Under the pieces are notes generated by a model. The model saw only the letters and a program-made list of their open reading frames with translations, was not told the origin of the DNA and did not search any database. From positions 92,347 through 156,346 of the forward strand of contig CAYOCP010000008.1 of the NCBI GenBank assembly GCA_964402505.1: 64,000 nt of DNA, given 5' to 3'. This DNA is from SLRI01 sp964402505. Its GTDB lineage: Bacteria > Pseudomonadota > Alphaproteobacteria > Geminicoccales > Geminicoccaceae. This document shows positions 8,311-17,501 of this stretch, piece after piece (the first letter of the stretch is position 1; every line of letters begins with the position of its first letter). The position numbers and the translations under genes were made by a program.

Positions 8311-8907
8311 ATGGCCGCCGCCGACATCGAGCGGCTGATCCGGCTGCTCGCCCGCCTGCCCGGCCTCGGACCCCGCTCGGCGCGCAAGGCCGGGCTGGCC
8401 CTGCTGAAGCGTCCGGACGCCCTGCTCCGGCCCCTGCTCGACGCCCTTTCGACCTGCCGCGAGCATGTCCGCACCTGCAGCGTCTGCGGCAATCTCGACA
8501 CGGCGGAGCCCTGCAGCGTCTGCCGCGACCCGAACCGCGATCCGCACCTCCTCTGCGTCGTCCAGGAGGTCGAGGATCTGTGGGCCATGGAGCGGCTGGC
8601 CGGCTTTCGCGGCCGCTACCACGTCCTCGGCGGCACGCTTTCGGCGATCGAGGGCCGCAGCCCCGAGACCATCCGCGTCAAGGGGCTCCTCGAGCGGGTG
8701 GCGGCCGGCGGCATCGACGAGGTCGTGCTGGCCCTGGGCGCCACGGTCGACGGGCAGACCACCGCCCACTACCTCCACGAGCGGCTGCGCCCCTTTCCCT
8801 GCAGCGTGACACGCCTCGGCCACGGGCTGCCGGTCGGCGGCGAGCTCAACTACCTCGACGAGGGCACGCTGGAGGCGGCCATGCGCGCTCGCCAGAAGGT
8901 CGCCTGA
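8311..8907 (+). CDS. recR: Recombination protein RecR
   Basis: The 198-residue protein has all RecR parts: an N-terminal helix-hairpin-helix (LARLPGLGPRSARKAGL, about residues 13-29), a four-cysteine zinc module (Cys56, 59, 68, 71), and a Toprim domain with VVQEVEDLWAMER and the conserved C-terminal GLPVGGELNYLDEGTL. With RecF/RecO it loads RecA on single-stranded gaps. It is the last gene of the ffs-dnaX-ebfC-recR unit, 19 bases after ebfC. The next gene, def, follows within 40 bases. Confidence 0.96.
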   Translation: MAAADIERLIRLLARLPGLGPRSARKAGLALLKRPDALLRPLLDALSTCREHVRTCSVCGNLDTAEPCSVCRDPNRDPHLLCVVQEVEDLWAMERLAGFRGRYHVLGGTLSAIEGRSPETIRVKGLLERVAAGGIDEVVLALGATVDGQTTAHYLHERLRPFPCSVTRLGHGLPVGGELNYLDEGTLEAAMRARQKVA

Positions 8908-8945
8908 ACCGCCACCCTCCCGCCCCCTTCCGTTGACACGAGACC

Positions 8946-9452
8946 ATGTCCAGCCTCGAGATCCTGCAGCCGCCCCACCCCACGCTCAAGAAGCCGGCCA
9001 AGCCCGTCGCCACGATCGACGACCGGCTCCTCCGGCTCATGGACGACATGCTCGAGACCATGTACGCGGCACCGGGCATCGGCCTCGCGGCACCGCAGAT
9101 CGGCGTCTCGCGCCGGGTCGTGGTCATCGACACGAGCGAGGGCAAGAACGCGCCCGTGCGCCTCCTCAACCCCGCCCTCACCTGGCGCTCCGACACGTTC
9201 GACGTCGCCGAGGAGGGCTGCCTCAGCCTGCCCGGCCAGTTCGCCGACGTGAAGCGCCACACCGCCGTGGCGGTCGGCTATCTCGACCCCTCCGGCACCG
9301 AGCGCACGATCGAGGCGGACGGCCTGCTCGCCCGCTGCCTGCAGCACGAGATCGACCACCTCGACGGCATCCTCTTCACCGACCACCTCTCGGCCCTGAA
9401 GCGCAACATGATCCTGCGCCGCCTGATCAAGCAGCGCCGTGCCCGCGCCTGA
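8946..9452 (+). CDS. def: Peptide deformylase
   Basis: The 168-residue enzyme removes the formyl group from the N-terminal methionine of new proteins. All three signature motifs are present: GIGLAAPQIG (residues 44-53), EEGCLSLPG with metal ligand Cys92, and QHEIDHLDG with ligands His134 and His138 and catalytic Glu135. Length is normal. The 3' end overlaps the start of fmt by 14 bases, pairing the enzymes that remove and add the formyl group. Confidence 0.97.
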   Translation: MSSLEILQPPHPTLKKPAKPVATIDDRLLRLMDDMLETMYAAPGIGLAAPQIGVSRRVVVIDTSEGKNAPVRLLNPALTWRSDTFDVAEEGCLSLPGQFADVKRHTAVAVGYLDPSGTERTIEADGLLARCLQHEIDHLDGILFTDHLSALKRNMILRRLIKQRRARA

Positions 9453-10371
9453 GAGCCTGCGGGTGGTCTACATGGGCACGAGCGGTTTCGCCGTGCCGGC
9501 GCTTCGCACACTCGCCCGCCTCCCGCTCGAGCTCTTGGCCGTCTACACCCAGCCGCCGCGGCCGGCCGGGCGCGGCCACCGGCCCCGGCCGACGGCCGTG
9601 CACGAGGCGGCACGGGAGCTCCGCCTGCCCGTCCGCGCGCCGGCCTCGCTCGCGGACGAGGAGGCCAGAACGGCCTTTCTCGCCCTTTGCCCCGATCTCG
9701 CCATCGTCGCCGCTTACGGCCTCCTCCTGCGACGGCCCGTGCTCGAGGCGCCGAGGCTCGGCTGCTTCAACATCCACGCCTCGCTCCTCCCCCGCTGGCG
9801 CGGTGCCGCACCCATCCAGCGGGCGATCGAGGCCGGCGACGAGACCACCGGCATCACCCTCTTTCGCATGGAGGAAGGGCTCGACACCGGGCCGATGCTG
9901 ATGCGCCGGGGCATCGGAATCGGCGCGCGGGAGACCGCGGGCGAGCTGCACGACCGCCTGGCCGCCCTCGCCGCCGCCACGCTGCCGGACTTCGTCGCCG
10001 ACCTCGTGGCCGGCCGGCTGCCGGAGGAGACGCAGGACGAAGCCGGCGCCTCTTACGCGAGGAAGCTCACGAAGGCCGAGGCGCGTCTCGACTTCTCGGC
10101 ACCGGCGGCGGTCCTGGAGCGGCGGATCAGGGCCTTCGATCCCTGGCCCGGCACGTGGTGCAGCGCCGGCAGCGAGCGCCTCGCCGTGCTGGAGGCCCGG
10201 GTCGTCGAGGGCGAGGGCGAGCCCGGCCGCGTCATCGGCGAGCCTTTGACCGTGGCCTGCGGCCGGGAGGCCCTCGCGCTCCTTCGCGTCCGCCGCGAGG
10301 GCCGCAAGCCGGTGAGCGCCGCCGAGCTGCAGCGCGGCTTCCCGCTGCCGCCCGGCACCCGGCTCGGGTAG
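9439..10371 (+). CDS. fmt: Methionyl-tRNA formyltransferase
   Basis: The 310-residue enzyme formylates initiator Met-tRNA using 10-formyl-tetrahydrofolate. It shows the N-terminal GTSGFAVPALRTL segment, the formyl-transfer core with NIHASLLPRWRGAAPIQRAI (catalytic Asn and His) and the C-terminal oligonucleotide-binding domain (FDPWPGTW onward). The start is a GTG within the end of def, in keeping with family length. It is followed by truA after ten bases, forming a def-fmt-truA operon. Confidence 0.96.
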   Translation: MPAPESLRVVYMGTSGFAVPALRTLARLPLELLAVYTQPPRPAGRGHRPRPTAVHEAARELRLPVRAPASLADEEARTAFLALCPDLAIVAAYGLLLRRPVLEAPRLGCFNIHASLLPRWRGAAPIQRAIEAGDETTGITLFRMEEGLDTGPMLMRRGIGIGARETAGELHDRLAALAAATLPDFVADLVAGRLPEETQDEAGASYARKLTKAEARLDFSAPAAVLERRIRAFDPWPGTWCSAGSERLAVLEARVVEGEGEPGRVIGEPLTVACGREALALLRVRREGRKPVSAAELQRGFPLPPGTRLG

Positions 10372-10381
10372 GATCGGCCTG

Positions 10382-11158
10382 ATGCCCCGCTATCGCCTGC
10401 TGCTCGAGTTCGACGGCGGCCCCTTCCGCGGCTGGCAGATCCAGGCGAACGGACCGAGCGTCCAAAGCGCCCTCGAAGAGGCCGCCGACCGCATGGCGCA
10501 GCGGACCGGCCCCGCCGTCGCCGCCGGGCGAACCGACGCCGGAGTGCACGCCCTGGCCCTGCCGGTCCATCTCGACCTCGAGAAGGCGATCATGCCGGAG
10601 CGGCTGATGAGCGGGCTCAACCACCACCTCCGCCCCCTGCCGGTCGCCGTGCTGCGGGCGGAGCTCGCACCCGAGAACTTCCACGCCCGCTTCAGCGCCA
10701 CCCTTCGGCACTACCGCTATCGCATCCTCGCCCGCCGCGCCCCGCCCGCCCTCGAGCGCGGCCGGGTCTGGCACGTCCCGAGACCACTCGACGCCGAGCG
10801 GATGCAGGCGGCGGCCGAGACGCTCAGCGGCCGCCACGACTTCACCAGCTTTCGCGACAGCGCCTGCCAGGCCGCCTCGCCGATCAGGACGCTCGGCCGG
10901 CTCGTGGTCAGGAGAGAGGGACCCTTGATCGCCATCGACGCCTCGGCCCGCTCCTTCCTCCACCACCAGGTGCGCAACCTCGCGGGCACGCTGAAGCTGA
11001 TCGGCGAGGGCAGCGAGCCCGTTTCCTTTGCCAAAGCCGCCCTCGAGGCGCGTCGCCGGGCGGCGGCGGGTCCGACCGCACCGGCCGAAGGCCTCCACTT
11101 CCTCGCCGCCGACTATCCGGACCGGTTCGGCGCTCAGCCGCCGAAGAAGACGCCGTAG
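10382..11158 (+). CDS. truA: tRNA pseudouridine(38-40) synthase TruA
   Basis: The 258-residue protein carries the TruA catalytic motif GRTDAGVHA with nucleophile Asp52, an N-terminal YRLLLEFDGGPFRGWQIQ strand and the C-terminal SFLHHQVRNLAGTL segment. It isomerises uridines 38-40 in the anticodon arm. It is the last gene of def-fmt-truA, and its final 25 bases overlap the convergent membrane-protein gene downstream. Confidence 0.96.
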   Translation: MPRYRLLLEFDGGPFRGWQIQANGPSVQSALEEAADRMAQRTGPAVAAGRTDAGVHALALPVHLDLEKAIMPERLMSGLNHHLRPLPVAVLRAELAPENFHARFSATLRHYRYRILARRAPPALERGRVWHVPRPLDAERMQAAAETLSGRHDFTSFRDSACQAASPIRTLGRLVVRREGPLIAIDASARSFLHHQVRNLAGTLKLIGEGSEPVSFAKAALEARRRAAAGPTAPAEGLHFLAADYPDRFGAQPPKKTP

Positions 11159-11706
11159 AGCCAGCGGGTCAGGATCCACATGATCACGAGCTCGGCCGCG
11201 ATGAAGCCGGCCGCGGTGCCGATCGTGGTGCCGAGCGCCACCTTGGCGATGAAGGTCTTGTAGACCAGGACCGCCCCCATCACGAGCAGCATCAGGAAGA
11301 TCGCGAAGGCCGGCGACAGCAGGGTGCCCAGCGCCAAAGGCACCAGCATGGCCGCCACCTGCACCAGCGAAGCCCAGTTGAGCGCCACGATCAGCGGCAC
11401 GTAGCGCCGCTGCAGGTCGAAGTAGCGGGTGAGGAAGAGCGCCAGCACCGGCATCACCAGCCAGCCGAGGACGTAGACCAGCCCCTCGCCGACGACGATC
11501 GAGAGGAAGCCGCTGCCGCGCTCCGCCCGCATGTGCTGGTCGGCGACCAGGAGCGCGTAAGGCGGCAGGACGTAGACCGCCGCCCAGAACGACCGCCAGA
11601 AGCCGTCCACCGTGCAGTCGAAATGATCCATGCCGCCCGGATCGCCGCGGGCCAGCCGCCAGGCCCCCTCGACATAGTGCCGGACTTCCGCGAAGGGCGG
11701 CATCAT
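11134..11706 (-). CDS. Multipass membrane protein of unknown function
   Basis: A 190-residue hydrophobic protein with about five predicted membrane helices (for example around FWAAVYVLPPYALLV, IVVGEGLVYVLGWLVMPVLALFL, LIVALNWASLVQVAAMLVPLAL, AIFLMLLVMGAVLVY and GTAAGFIAAELVIMWILT). I recognise no functional motif. The start is placed at the ATG at 11706, which overlaps the dapE stop as ATGA; the longer open frame would run inside dapE. Co-transcription with dapD-dapE is likely, but no link to lysine synthesis is apparent. Confidence 0.75.
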   Translation of the reverse strand: MMPPFAEVRHYVEGAWRLARGDPGGMDHFDCTVDGFWRSFWAAVYVLPPYALLVADQHMRAERGSGFLSIVVGEGLVYVLGWLVMPVLALFLTRYFDLQRRYVPLIVALNWASLVQVAAMLVPLALGTLLSPAFAIFLMLLVMGAVLVYKTFIAKVALGTTIGTAAGFIAAELVIMWILTRWLYGVFFGG

Positions 11707-12848
11707 CACCCGAAATAGCGTTCGAGAAAGTCGAGATAAATCCTCGTCAGCGTTTCCAGATCGGCAACCGGAACGCACTCGTCGACCTGATGGATCGTGG
11801 CGCCCACGAGGCCGAGCTCGATCACCGGGCAGTATTTGTGGACGAAACGCGCGTCGGAGGTCCCGCCCGTGGTCGAGAGCTCGGGCCGCCGGCCCGTCAC
11901 GCTCAGGACGCTCTCGCCGACGAGCGCCGCGAGCTCGCCGGGCGAGGAGAGAAAGGCTTCGGCCCCCTCGCTGTACACGGCCTCGACCCGCCCGCCAGCG
12001 GCCTCGATGGCCCCGGCCACGAGCGCCTTCAGGCTCGCCGGGCTCTGGCTGTCGTTGTAGCGGATGTTGAGCACGGCGCGCGCCCGCCCGGGCACCACGT
12101 TGCTCGCGGGATTGCCCACATCGATCGTCGTCACCTGCAGGCTCGACGGCTCGAAATGCTCCGTTCCGCCGTCCAGGGGTTCCCCCGTCAGCCGCTCCAG
12201 AACGTGCACGAGGCGGTGCGCGGCGTTGTCGGCGAGATGCGGATAGCCGACATGGCCCTGCCGGCCCCTGGCCTCGAGCGTCACGGTGAGCGACCCCCGG
12301 CGGCCGATCTTGGCCATGTCGCCCAGCACCTCGACGCTGGTCGGCTCGCCCACGAGGCAGGCGTCGAAGCGGTGGCCGGCCGCCTCGGCCCAGCGCAGGA
12401 GCGCCGCCGTGCCGTTGACCGCCGGCCCCTCCTCGTCACCGGTGATCAAAAGGCTGAGGGAGCCCTTGGGCACCCCGTGCCGCTCGACATAGCGGGCCGA
12501 GGCCGCGACGAAGCAGGCGATATTGCCCTTCATGTCGGCGGCCCCCCGGCCGAGGAGCCGGCCACCCCTGATCTCGGCGACGAAGGGTCCGGCGGTCCAG
12601 GCTTCCACATCGCCTGCCGGCACCACGTCGGTATGGCCATTGAAGGCGAGATGCGGCGTGCCCCGGCCGAGCCCGGCGAAGAGATTGTCGATCACCGGCT
12701 CGCCGCCGTCGCCGAGGCGAAGCCGCTCCACGCGAAAGCCGAGCTCCTGCAGCACATCGGCCAGAACGGCTTGCGCGCCGGCATCCGCCGGGGTCACGCT
12801 CGGGCAGCGGACCAGGGCCCGGGTGAGCTCGACCGGGTCGACAGCCAC
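11706..12848 (-). CDS. dapE: Succinyl-diaminopimelate desuccinylase
   Basis: The 380-residue M20-family metalloenzyme hydrolyses N-succinyl-LL-diaminopimelate in lysine and peptidoglycan precursor synthesis. Metal-binding motifs are visible: GHTDVVPAGD, GRGAADMKG, ITGDEEGPA (catalytic Glu and ligand Glu) and the C-terminal STTGGTSDARF. The start is a GTG at 12848, eight bases after the dapD stop, preceded by a G-rich stretch that can serve as ribosome binding site; this gives normal family length. The open frame continues upstream only as a shadow of dapD. Confidence 0.95.
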   Translation of the reverse strand: MAVDPVELTRALVRCPSVTPADAGAQAVLADVLQELGFRVERLRLGDGGEPVIDNLFAGLGRGTPHLAFNGHTDVVPAGDVEAWTAGPFVAEIRGGRLLGRGAADMKGNIACFVAASARYVERHGVPKGSLSLLITGDEEGPAVNGTAALLRWAEAAGHRFDACLVGEPTSVEVLGDMAKIGRRGSLTVTLEARGRQGHVGYPHLADNAAHRLVHVLERLTGEPLDGGTEHFEPSSLQVTTIDVGNPASNVVPGRARAVLNIRYNDSQSPASLKALVAGAIEAAGGRVEAVYSEGAEAFLSSPGELAALVGESVLSVTGRRPELSTTGGTSDARFVHKYCPVIELGLVGATIHQVDECVPVADLETLTRIYLDFLERYFG

Positions 12849-12856
12849 CCCCGCCC

Positions 12857-13699
12857 TCAGTCGCGCAAGAGCTCGTTGATCGACGTCCGGCTGCGGGTCC
12901 GGGCGTCCACCCGCTTGACGATCACCGCGCAATAGAGCCCCGGGCCCGGGCTGCCGTCCGGCAGGGGCTTGCCCGGCAGGGTGCCCGGAACGACCACCGA
13001 ATAGGCCGGCACCCGGCCGGTGAACACCTCGCCCGTGGCGCGGTCGACGATCTTCGTGGACGCGCCGAGATAGACGCCCATCGCCAGGACCGAGCCGGTC
13101 TCGACCAGCACCCCCTCGGCCACCTCGGCGCGCGCGCCGATGAAGCAGTCGTCCTCGATGATCACCGGGCTCGCCTGCAGGGGCTCGAGCACGCCGCCGA
13201 TTCCGGCTCCGCCCGAGATGTGGCAGTTCCTGCCGATCTGCGCGCACGAGCCGACCGTGGCCCAGGTGTCGATCATCGCCCCCTCGGCCACATGAGCGCC
13301 CAGATTGACGAATGAAGGCATCAGGACGACGTTCGGCGCGATATAGGCGGAATGCCGCACCACCGCGCCCGGCACGGCGCGAAAGCCGGCCGCCTTGAAA
13401 TCCTGCTCGTCCCACCCGGTGAGCTTGGAGGACACCTTGTCCCACCAGAAGGCGCCGCCCGGCCCGCCACCGATCCGCCGCATGTCGTTCAGCCGGAACG
13501 ACAGCAGGACGGCCTTCTTCAGCCACTCGTGGACGATCCAGCCGTTCGGGCCCTTCTCGGCGACGCGCAGGCGGCCCCGATCGAGCCCGGCGAGCGCCGC
13601 CTCGACGGCTTCCCGCAGCTCGCCCACGGTCGATCCGTCCACATTGGCACGGTCCTCGAAACCCGCCTCGATCACCGCCTTGAGGCGTGCCGCGTCCAT
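12857..13699 (-). CDS. dapD: 2,3,4,5-tetrahydropyridine-2,6-dicarboxylate N-succinyltransferase
   Basis: The 280-residue enzyme transfers succinyl from succinyl-CoA to tetrahydrodipicolinate. The N-terminal helical domain is followed by a left-handed beta-helix seen as hexapeptide repeats (APNVVLMPSFVNLGAHVAEGAMIDTWATVGSCAQIG, described by motif), then the C-terminal coenzyme A region with SVVVPGTLPGKP. It precedes dapE in the same transcript. A good promoter lies just upstream (13733-13760). Confidence 0.96.
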   Translation of the reverse strand: MDAARLKAVIEAGFEDRANVDGSTVGELREAVEAALAGLDRGRLRVAEKGPNGWIVHEWLKKAVLLSFRLNDMRRIGGGPGGAFWWDKVSSKLTGWDEQDFKAAGFRAVPGAVVRHSAYIAPNVVLMPSFVNLGAHVAEGAMIDTWATVGSCAQIGRNCHISGGAGIGGVLEPLQASPVIIEDDCFIGARAEVAEGVLVETGSVLAMGVYLGASTKIVDRATGEVFTGRVPAYSVVVPGTLPGKPLPDGSPGPGLYCAVIVKRVDARTRSRTSINELLRD

Positions 13700-13732
13700 C
13701 GCCCGCTTTCCCCGTCCTTGTTGAGCCGGCGT

Positions 13733-13760
13733 AACGTAGCCGTGGCCCTTGGCCTGTCAA
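13733..13760 (-). promoter_or_regulatory. Putative sigma-70 promoter of dapD-dapE
   Basis: On the minus strand, TTGACA (13760-13755) is a perfect -35 hexamer and TACGTT (13738-13733) a fair -10, with a 16-base spacer. The -10 lies about 34 bases before the dapD ATG, as expected. Confidence 0.5.
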
Positions 13761-13770
13761 CCGAGCCACC

Positions 13771-13799
13771 TTGCCGCCGGGCTGCAACGTTTCTAGGCT
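13771..13799 (+). promoter_or_regulatory. Putative sigma-70 promoter of the FAD-linked oxidase operon
   Basis: TTGCCG (13771-13776) and TAGGCT (13794-13799) are separated by exactly 17 bases and lie 32 bases before the ATG at 13832. It is divergent from the dapD promoter just to the left. Confidence 0.4.
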
Positions 13800-13831
13800 C
13801 CGGCGAACTTCCGTCCGGATGCACGAGGCGC

Positions 13832-15286
13832 ATGAGCTCCATCCCTGCCGCGATCGACGATCTCCGCACGACCCTCGAGCCCCTCTTGGGTGCCGAGGGC
13901 GTGCTCACGGACAAGAGCGTGATCGAGCGCTACACGATGGATTTCTGGCACCAGCACGAAGGGATGACGAGCCTGGTGCTGCGCCCCGATACGACCGAGG
14001 CGGTGGCGGCGGTGGTCGGGGAGGCGGCGCGACTCGGCATCGCCCTCGTGCCGCAGTCGGGCAATACCGGCCTCGTCGCCGGCGGCATTCCCGACGGCTC
14101 CGGCCGCCAGGTGCTCTTGAGCCTCGAGCGGCTGAACCGCATCCGCGAGGTCGACGCCGCCGGCGGCTCGATCACCGCCGAGGCCGGCTGCGTGCTCGCC
14201 GATGTCCAGGCCGCCGCCGACGCTGCGGGCCGGCTCTTCCCGCTCTCGCTCGGTGCCGAGGGCACCTGCCGTATCGGCGGCAACCTCTCGACCAATGCCG
14301 GCGGCGTGAACGTCCTCCGCTACGGCATGACCCGCCAGCTCGTGCTCGGCCTCGAGGTGGTGCTCGCCGATGGCCGGTTGTGGAACGGGCTGCGCGCGCT
14401 CAGGAAGGACAATACCGGCTACGACCTCAAGCAGCTCTTCATCGGCGCGGAGGGCAGCCTCGGCATCGTCACCGCCGCCGTGCTCCGGCTCTTCCCCAAG
14501 CCCCGCGAGCGGCGCACCATCTGGCTCGGCATCGAGAGCCCGAAGGCGGCGCTCCAGCTTCTCACCCTCTTCCAGGACCATCTGGGCGAGCTGATCTCGA
14601 GCTTCGAGCTGATCGCCGGGCTCGGCGTCGAGGCGGCCAACGACCACCTGCCGGGCGGCCGCCGGCCGCTCGCCGACCCGCATCCCTGGCACCTCCTGAT
14701 CGAGGTCGCCTGGTCGCTCGAGAGCGGGCTCGACGGGCCGGTCGACCGGGCGCTCGAAGGCGCCTTCGAGGCCGATCTCGTGCGTGACGGAACCATCGCC
14801 CAGAACGAGGCGCAGCGGACCGCCATGTGGCTGATCCGCGAGGGCCAGAGCGAGGCCACGACCAGGATCGGCCATGTGCTGCGCAGCGACATCTCGGTCG
14901 CCATCGCCGACCTTCCGGGCCTGATCCTGCGCGCCGAGGAGCATTTCCGGAAGCTCGCCCCCGACGTCCGGCTCTTTCCCTTCGGTCATGTCGGCGACGG
15001 CAATCTCCACTTCAACTTCCTGATCCCCCGCGAGCGCCAGGGGCTTGCCGAGCTCAAGACGCTCCTGAACGAGCACCTGATGATGCTGGTCGCCGAGTTC
15101 GGCGGGTCGTTCAGCGCCGAGCATGGCATCGGACGCCTGAAGCGGCCCGAGCTCGAGCGGCGCAAGGACCCGCTCGAGCTCGAGCTCATGCGTCGCCTCA
15201 AGGCCGCCCTCGACCCCGCCAACATCCTCAACCCCGGTGTCATCCTGGGCATGCCCGATGCGCCTGCCCCTGGAGAGACATCCTGA
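13832..15286 (+). CDS. FAD-binding oxidase, D-2-hydroxyglutarate/D-lactate dehydrogenase type
   Basis: The 484-residue flavoprotein has the FAD-binding (PCMH) domain with PQSGNTGLVAGG, the GGNLSTNAGGVNVLRYGMT stretch and the KDNTGYDLKQLFIGAEGSLGIVT signature, then the FAD-oxidase C-terminal domain with the GHVGDGNLHFN metal site and AEHGIGRLK. This composition fits D-2-hydroxyglutarate or D-lactate dehydrogenases that oxidise D-2-hydroxy acids; sequence alone does not settle the substrate. I start at ATG 13832; the open frame upstream has no family match. Its stop overlaps the next gene's ATG (TGATG). Confidence 0.88.
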   Translation: MSSIPAAIDDLRTTLEPLLGAEGVLTDKSVIERYTMDFWHQHEGMTSLVLRPDTTEAVAAVVGEAARLGIALVPQSGNTGLVAGGIPDGSGRQVLLSLERLNRIREVDAAGGSITAEAGCVLADVQAAADAAGRLFPLSLGAEGTCRIGGNLSTNAGGVNVLRYGMTRQLVLGLEVVLADGRLWNGLRALRKDNTGYDLKQLFIGAEGSLGIVTAAVLRLFPKPRERRTIWLGIESPKAALQLLTLFQDHLGELISSFELIAGLGVEAANDHLPGGRRPLADPHPWHLLIEVAWSLESGLDGPVDRALEGAFEADLVRDGTIAQNEAQRTAMWLIREGQSEATTRIGHVLRSDISVAIADLPGLILRAEEHFRKLAPDVRLFPFGHVGDGNLHFNFLIPRERQGLAELKTLLNEHLMMLVAEFGGSFSAEHGIGRLKRPELERRKDPLELELMRRLKAALDPANILNPGVILGMPDAPAPGETS

Positions 15287-15777
15287 TGCGATGCCTTCTT
15301 CCCCTGCTCGCCGGCCTTCTTCTGACCGCCTGCGCCGGCACGGGTTCCGGTCCGGCCACGCCCGAGCCCCTGCGTGCCCAGGTCACAACGCAGGATCCGG
15401 TCGCTGCCCAAAAGGCACTCGAGGCGCGCTTGCGGGAGCTGGGCTTCACCCTCGATTCCGACAGCGGGCCCGGCATGATCCGGGGTGCCATCGAGAGCGG
15501 CGCGCCGGCCGCCTGGTTCGATTGCGACAAGGTGAGGGTCCAGGATTCGAGCGGCGACTCGAACCGCTCGCAGCTCGTCGAGCCCGAGGATTTCAAGGCG
15601 CTCACGCAAATCCGCGTCACCTCGCTCGGCGCCCAGACCAATGTCGACATGAAGACCCATTACGCCGGCATCTATCGCGACCGCTACGACAACCAGCTCT
15701 TCGACCAGACCTGCCTCGCCTCGGGCGAGCTCGAGAAGGCCGTGCTCGCCTCCTTGGCACCCGCCGCCGCGTCATGA
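15286..15777 (+). CDS. Putative lipoprotein of unknown function
   Basis: The 163-residue product starts MRCLLPLLAGLLLTACAG, a clear lipoprotein signal with lipobox LTAC and the lipidated Cys at residue 17. The mature part is predicted soluble, facing the periplasm or outer membrane, with paired cysteines (FDCDKV and QTCLAS) that may form a disulfide. I recognise no family function. It is squeezed between two catabolic genes with one-base and four-base overlaps, so it is translated with them. Confidence 0.8.
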   Translation: MRCLLPLLAGLLLTACAGTGSGPATPEPLRAQVTTQDPVAAQKALEARLRELGFTLDSDSGPGMIRGAIESGAPAAWFDCDKVRVQDSSGDSNRSQLVEPEDFKALTQIRVTSLGAQTNVDMKTHYAGIYRDRYDNQLFDQTCLASGELEKAVLASLAPAAAS

Positions 15778-17471
15778 CGCCCTACAGCGCGCCTCTGGAC
15801 GAGATCGGCTTCGTCATCGAGCGGGTCGCCGGCCTGCCGACGGACGCGGCACTCGGCGGGGACGACCTCGAGGCCATTCTGGCCGAGGCCGGCCGCTTCG
15901 CCCTGAACGAGGTGGTGCCGCTGAGCGCCGCCGGCGAAGCCGACGGTGCCCGACTTCGGGACGGCACCGTGCGCACGGCGAAGGGCTTCAGGGAGGCCTA
16001 TGCTCGCTTTGCCGCCAATGGCTGGATGGGCCTGGCCTCGCCGCCGGAGCATGGCGGGCAGGGGCTGCCCTGGACGCTGAACACGGCCACGGCCGAGATC
16101 CTGGCCGCCGCCGACATCAATTTCCAGCTCTGCCCGCTGCTCACCCAGGGCACGATCGAGGCCCTTCTGCACCATGCCGACCGGGAGCAGAAGGCCCGCT
16201 GGCTGCCACCCCTGGTCGCCGGCCGCTGGACCGGTGCCATGTGCCTGACCGAGCCGCAGGCCGGCTCGGACCTCGCCGCCATCCGCAGCGTCGCGGAGCC
16301 CGCGGACGATCCGGGGCTCGGGCCGCACCATCGGCTCAGAGGCCAGAAGATCTTCATAACCTGGGGCGATCACGACCTCACGGAGAACCTCGTCCACCTC
16401 GTCCTCGCCCGCCTGCCGGGTGCGCCTCGGGGCAGTCGCGGCATCTCCCTCTTCCTCGTGCCGAAGAAGCTCGAGGACGGCAGCCGCAACGACTGGCGGG
16501 TGCTCAAGCTCGAAAAGAAGCTCGGCCTGCACGCCTCGCCCACCTGCGTCATCGCCTATGGCGACGGGCCGGGTGCGGTGGCGCACCTCATCGGTCCGCC
16601 GCATGGCGGGCTCGCCGCCATGTTCACCATGATGAACAATGCCCGGATCGCCGTCGGCGTGCAGGGGCTGGGCCTTGCCGAGCGCGCCTTCCAGGGAGCC
16701 CTCGCCTACGCGCGCGAGCGGGTCCAGGGCCGGCGCGACGGCCGGCCGGCGACGCTCGTCCAGCATCCCGACATCCGTCGCATGCTCTTCGCCATGCGCG
16801 CCCGCATCGCCGCCATGCGCGCCCTCTGCCTCACCACGGCGGCCGCGGTCGACCGGGCCGGACACCATCCCGATGAAGAGGAACGCCGCAACGCGGCATC
16901 CCGCGTGGCCCTCCTCACCCCCATCTGCAAGGCCTGGTGCACCGATGGTGCGGTCGCCATCGCGTCGGACGCCATCCAGGTGGCCGGCGGGGCCGGCTAT
17001 CTCGAGGAGACCGGGCTCGCCCGGCTCTGGCGCGATGCCCGCGTCCTGCCGATCTACGAGGGCACCAACGGCATCCAGGCCCTCGACCTCGCCGGCCGCA
17101 AGCTCCTGATGGAAGAGGGCCGCCTGCCCTGGCAGCTTTTCGCCGAGCTCGAGTCGGTGGCCCTCGACGCGGCGCTCCGCAAGGGCCTCGCGCCGGCCCA
17201 GGATCGCCTCGAGAGGGCGACCCGCCATCTGCAGCAGGCGCCGGCGGACCTGCGCGAGGCCGGCGCCACGCCTTATCTCGACCTCTTCGGCTGGGTGCTC
17301 GGCGCCCGTCTTCTCGCCATCGGCGCGGGTGCCGCCGCCCTCGACCCGCGCGGCAGCGCCTGGCCCGGCCTCGCCCGCTTCTACATCGAGCGCCTGCTGC
17401 CAGCGGCCCTGGGCCAGGCCGAGGTGGTCCAATCCACCCTTTCCCTCGATGCCGCCTGGCTCACCCTCTGA
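15774..17471 (+). CDS. Acyl-CoA dehydrogenase (long, DmdC-like family)
   Basis: The 565-residue flavoenzyme has N-terminal helical, middle beta and C-terminal helical acyl-CoA dehydrogenase domains plus an extra C-terminal extension, as in the approximately 590-residue group that includes 3-methylmercaptopropionyl-CoA dehydrogenase. Motifs include the LTEPQAGSDLAAIRS FAD-contact region, GGAGYLEETGLARLWRDARV and YEGTNGIQALDLAGRKL. It oxidises an acyl-CoA to the enoyl-CoA; many genomes have several copies with broad substrates, so DMSP breakdown is not implied. The ATG overlaps the lipoprotein stop by four bases. Confidence 0.88.
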   Translation: MTPYSAPLDEIGFVIERVAGLPTDAALGGDDLEAILAEAGRFALNEVVPLSAAGEADGARLRDGTVRTAKGFREAYARFAANGWMGLASPPEHGGQGLPWTLNTATAEILAAADINFQLCPLLTQGTIEALLHHADREQKARWLPPLVAGRWTGAMCLTEPQAGSDLAAIRSVAEPADDPGLGPHHRLRGQKIFITWGDHDLTENLVHLVLARLPGAPRGSRGISLFLVPKKLEDGSRNDWRVLKLEKKLGLHASPTCVIAYGDGPGAVAHLIGPPHGGLAAMFTMMNNARIAVGVQGLGLAERAFQGALAYARERVQGRRDGRPATLVQHPDIRRMLFAMRARIAAMRALCLTTAAAVDRAGHHPDEEERRNAASRVALLTPICKAWCTDGAVAIASDAIQVAGGAGYLEETGLARLWRDARVLPIYEGTNGIQALDLAGRKLLMEEGRLPWQLFAELESVALDAALRKGLAPAQDRLERATRHLQQAPADLREAGATPYLDLFGWVLGARLLAIGAGAAALDPRGSAWPGLARFYIERLLPAALGQAEVVQSTLSLDAAWLTL

Positions 17472-17501
17472 AGGCGGACGGAGCGGCCCCTGGGACCTCG
17501 T

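Noticed and set aside
13352..13831. N-terminal extension of the FAD-linked oxidase
   Set aside because: The open frame upstream of 13832 overlaps dapD on the other strand and has no family similarity; promoter elements lie inside it.
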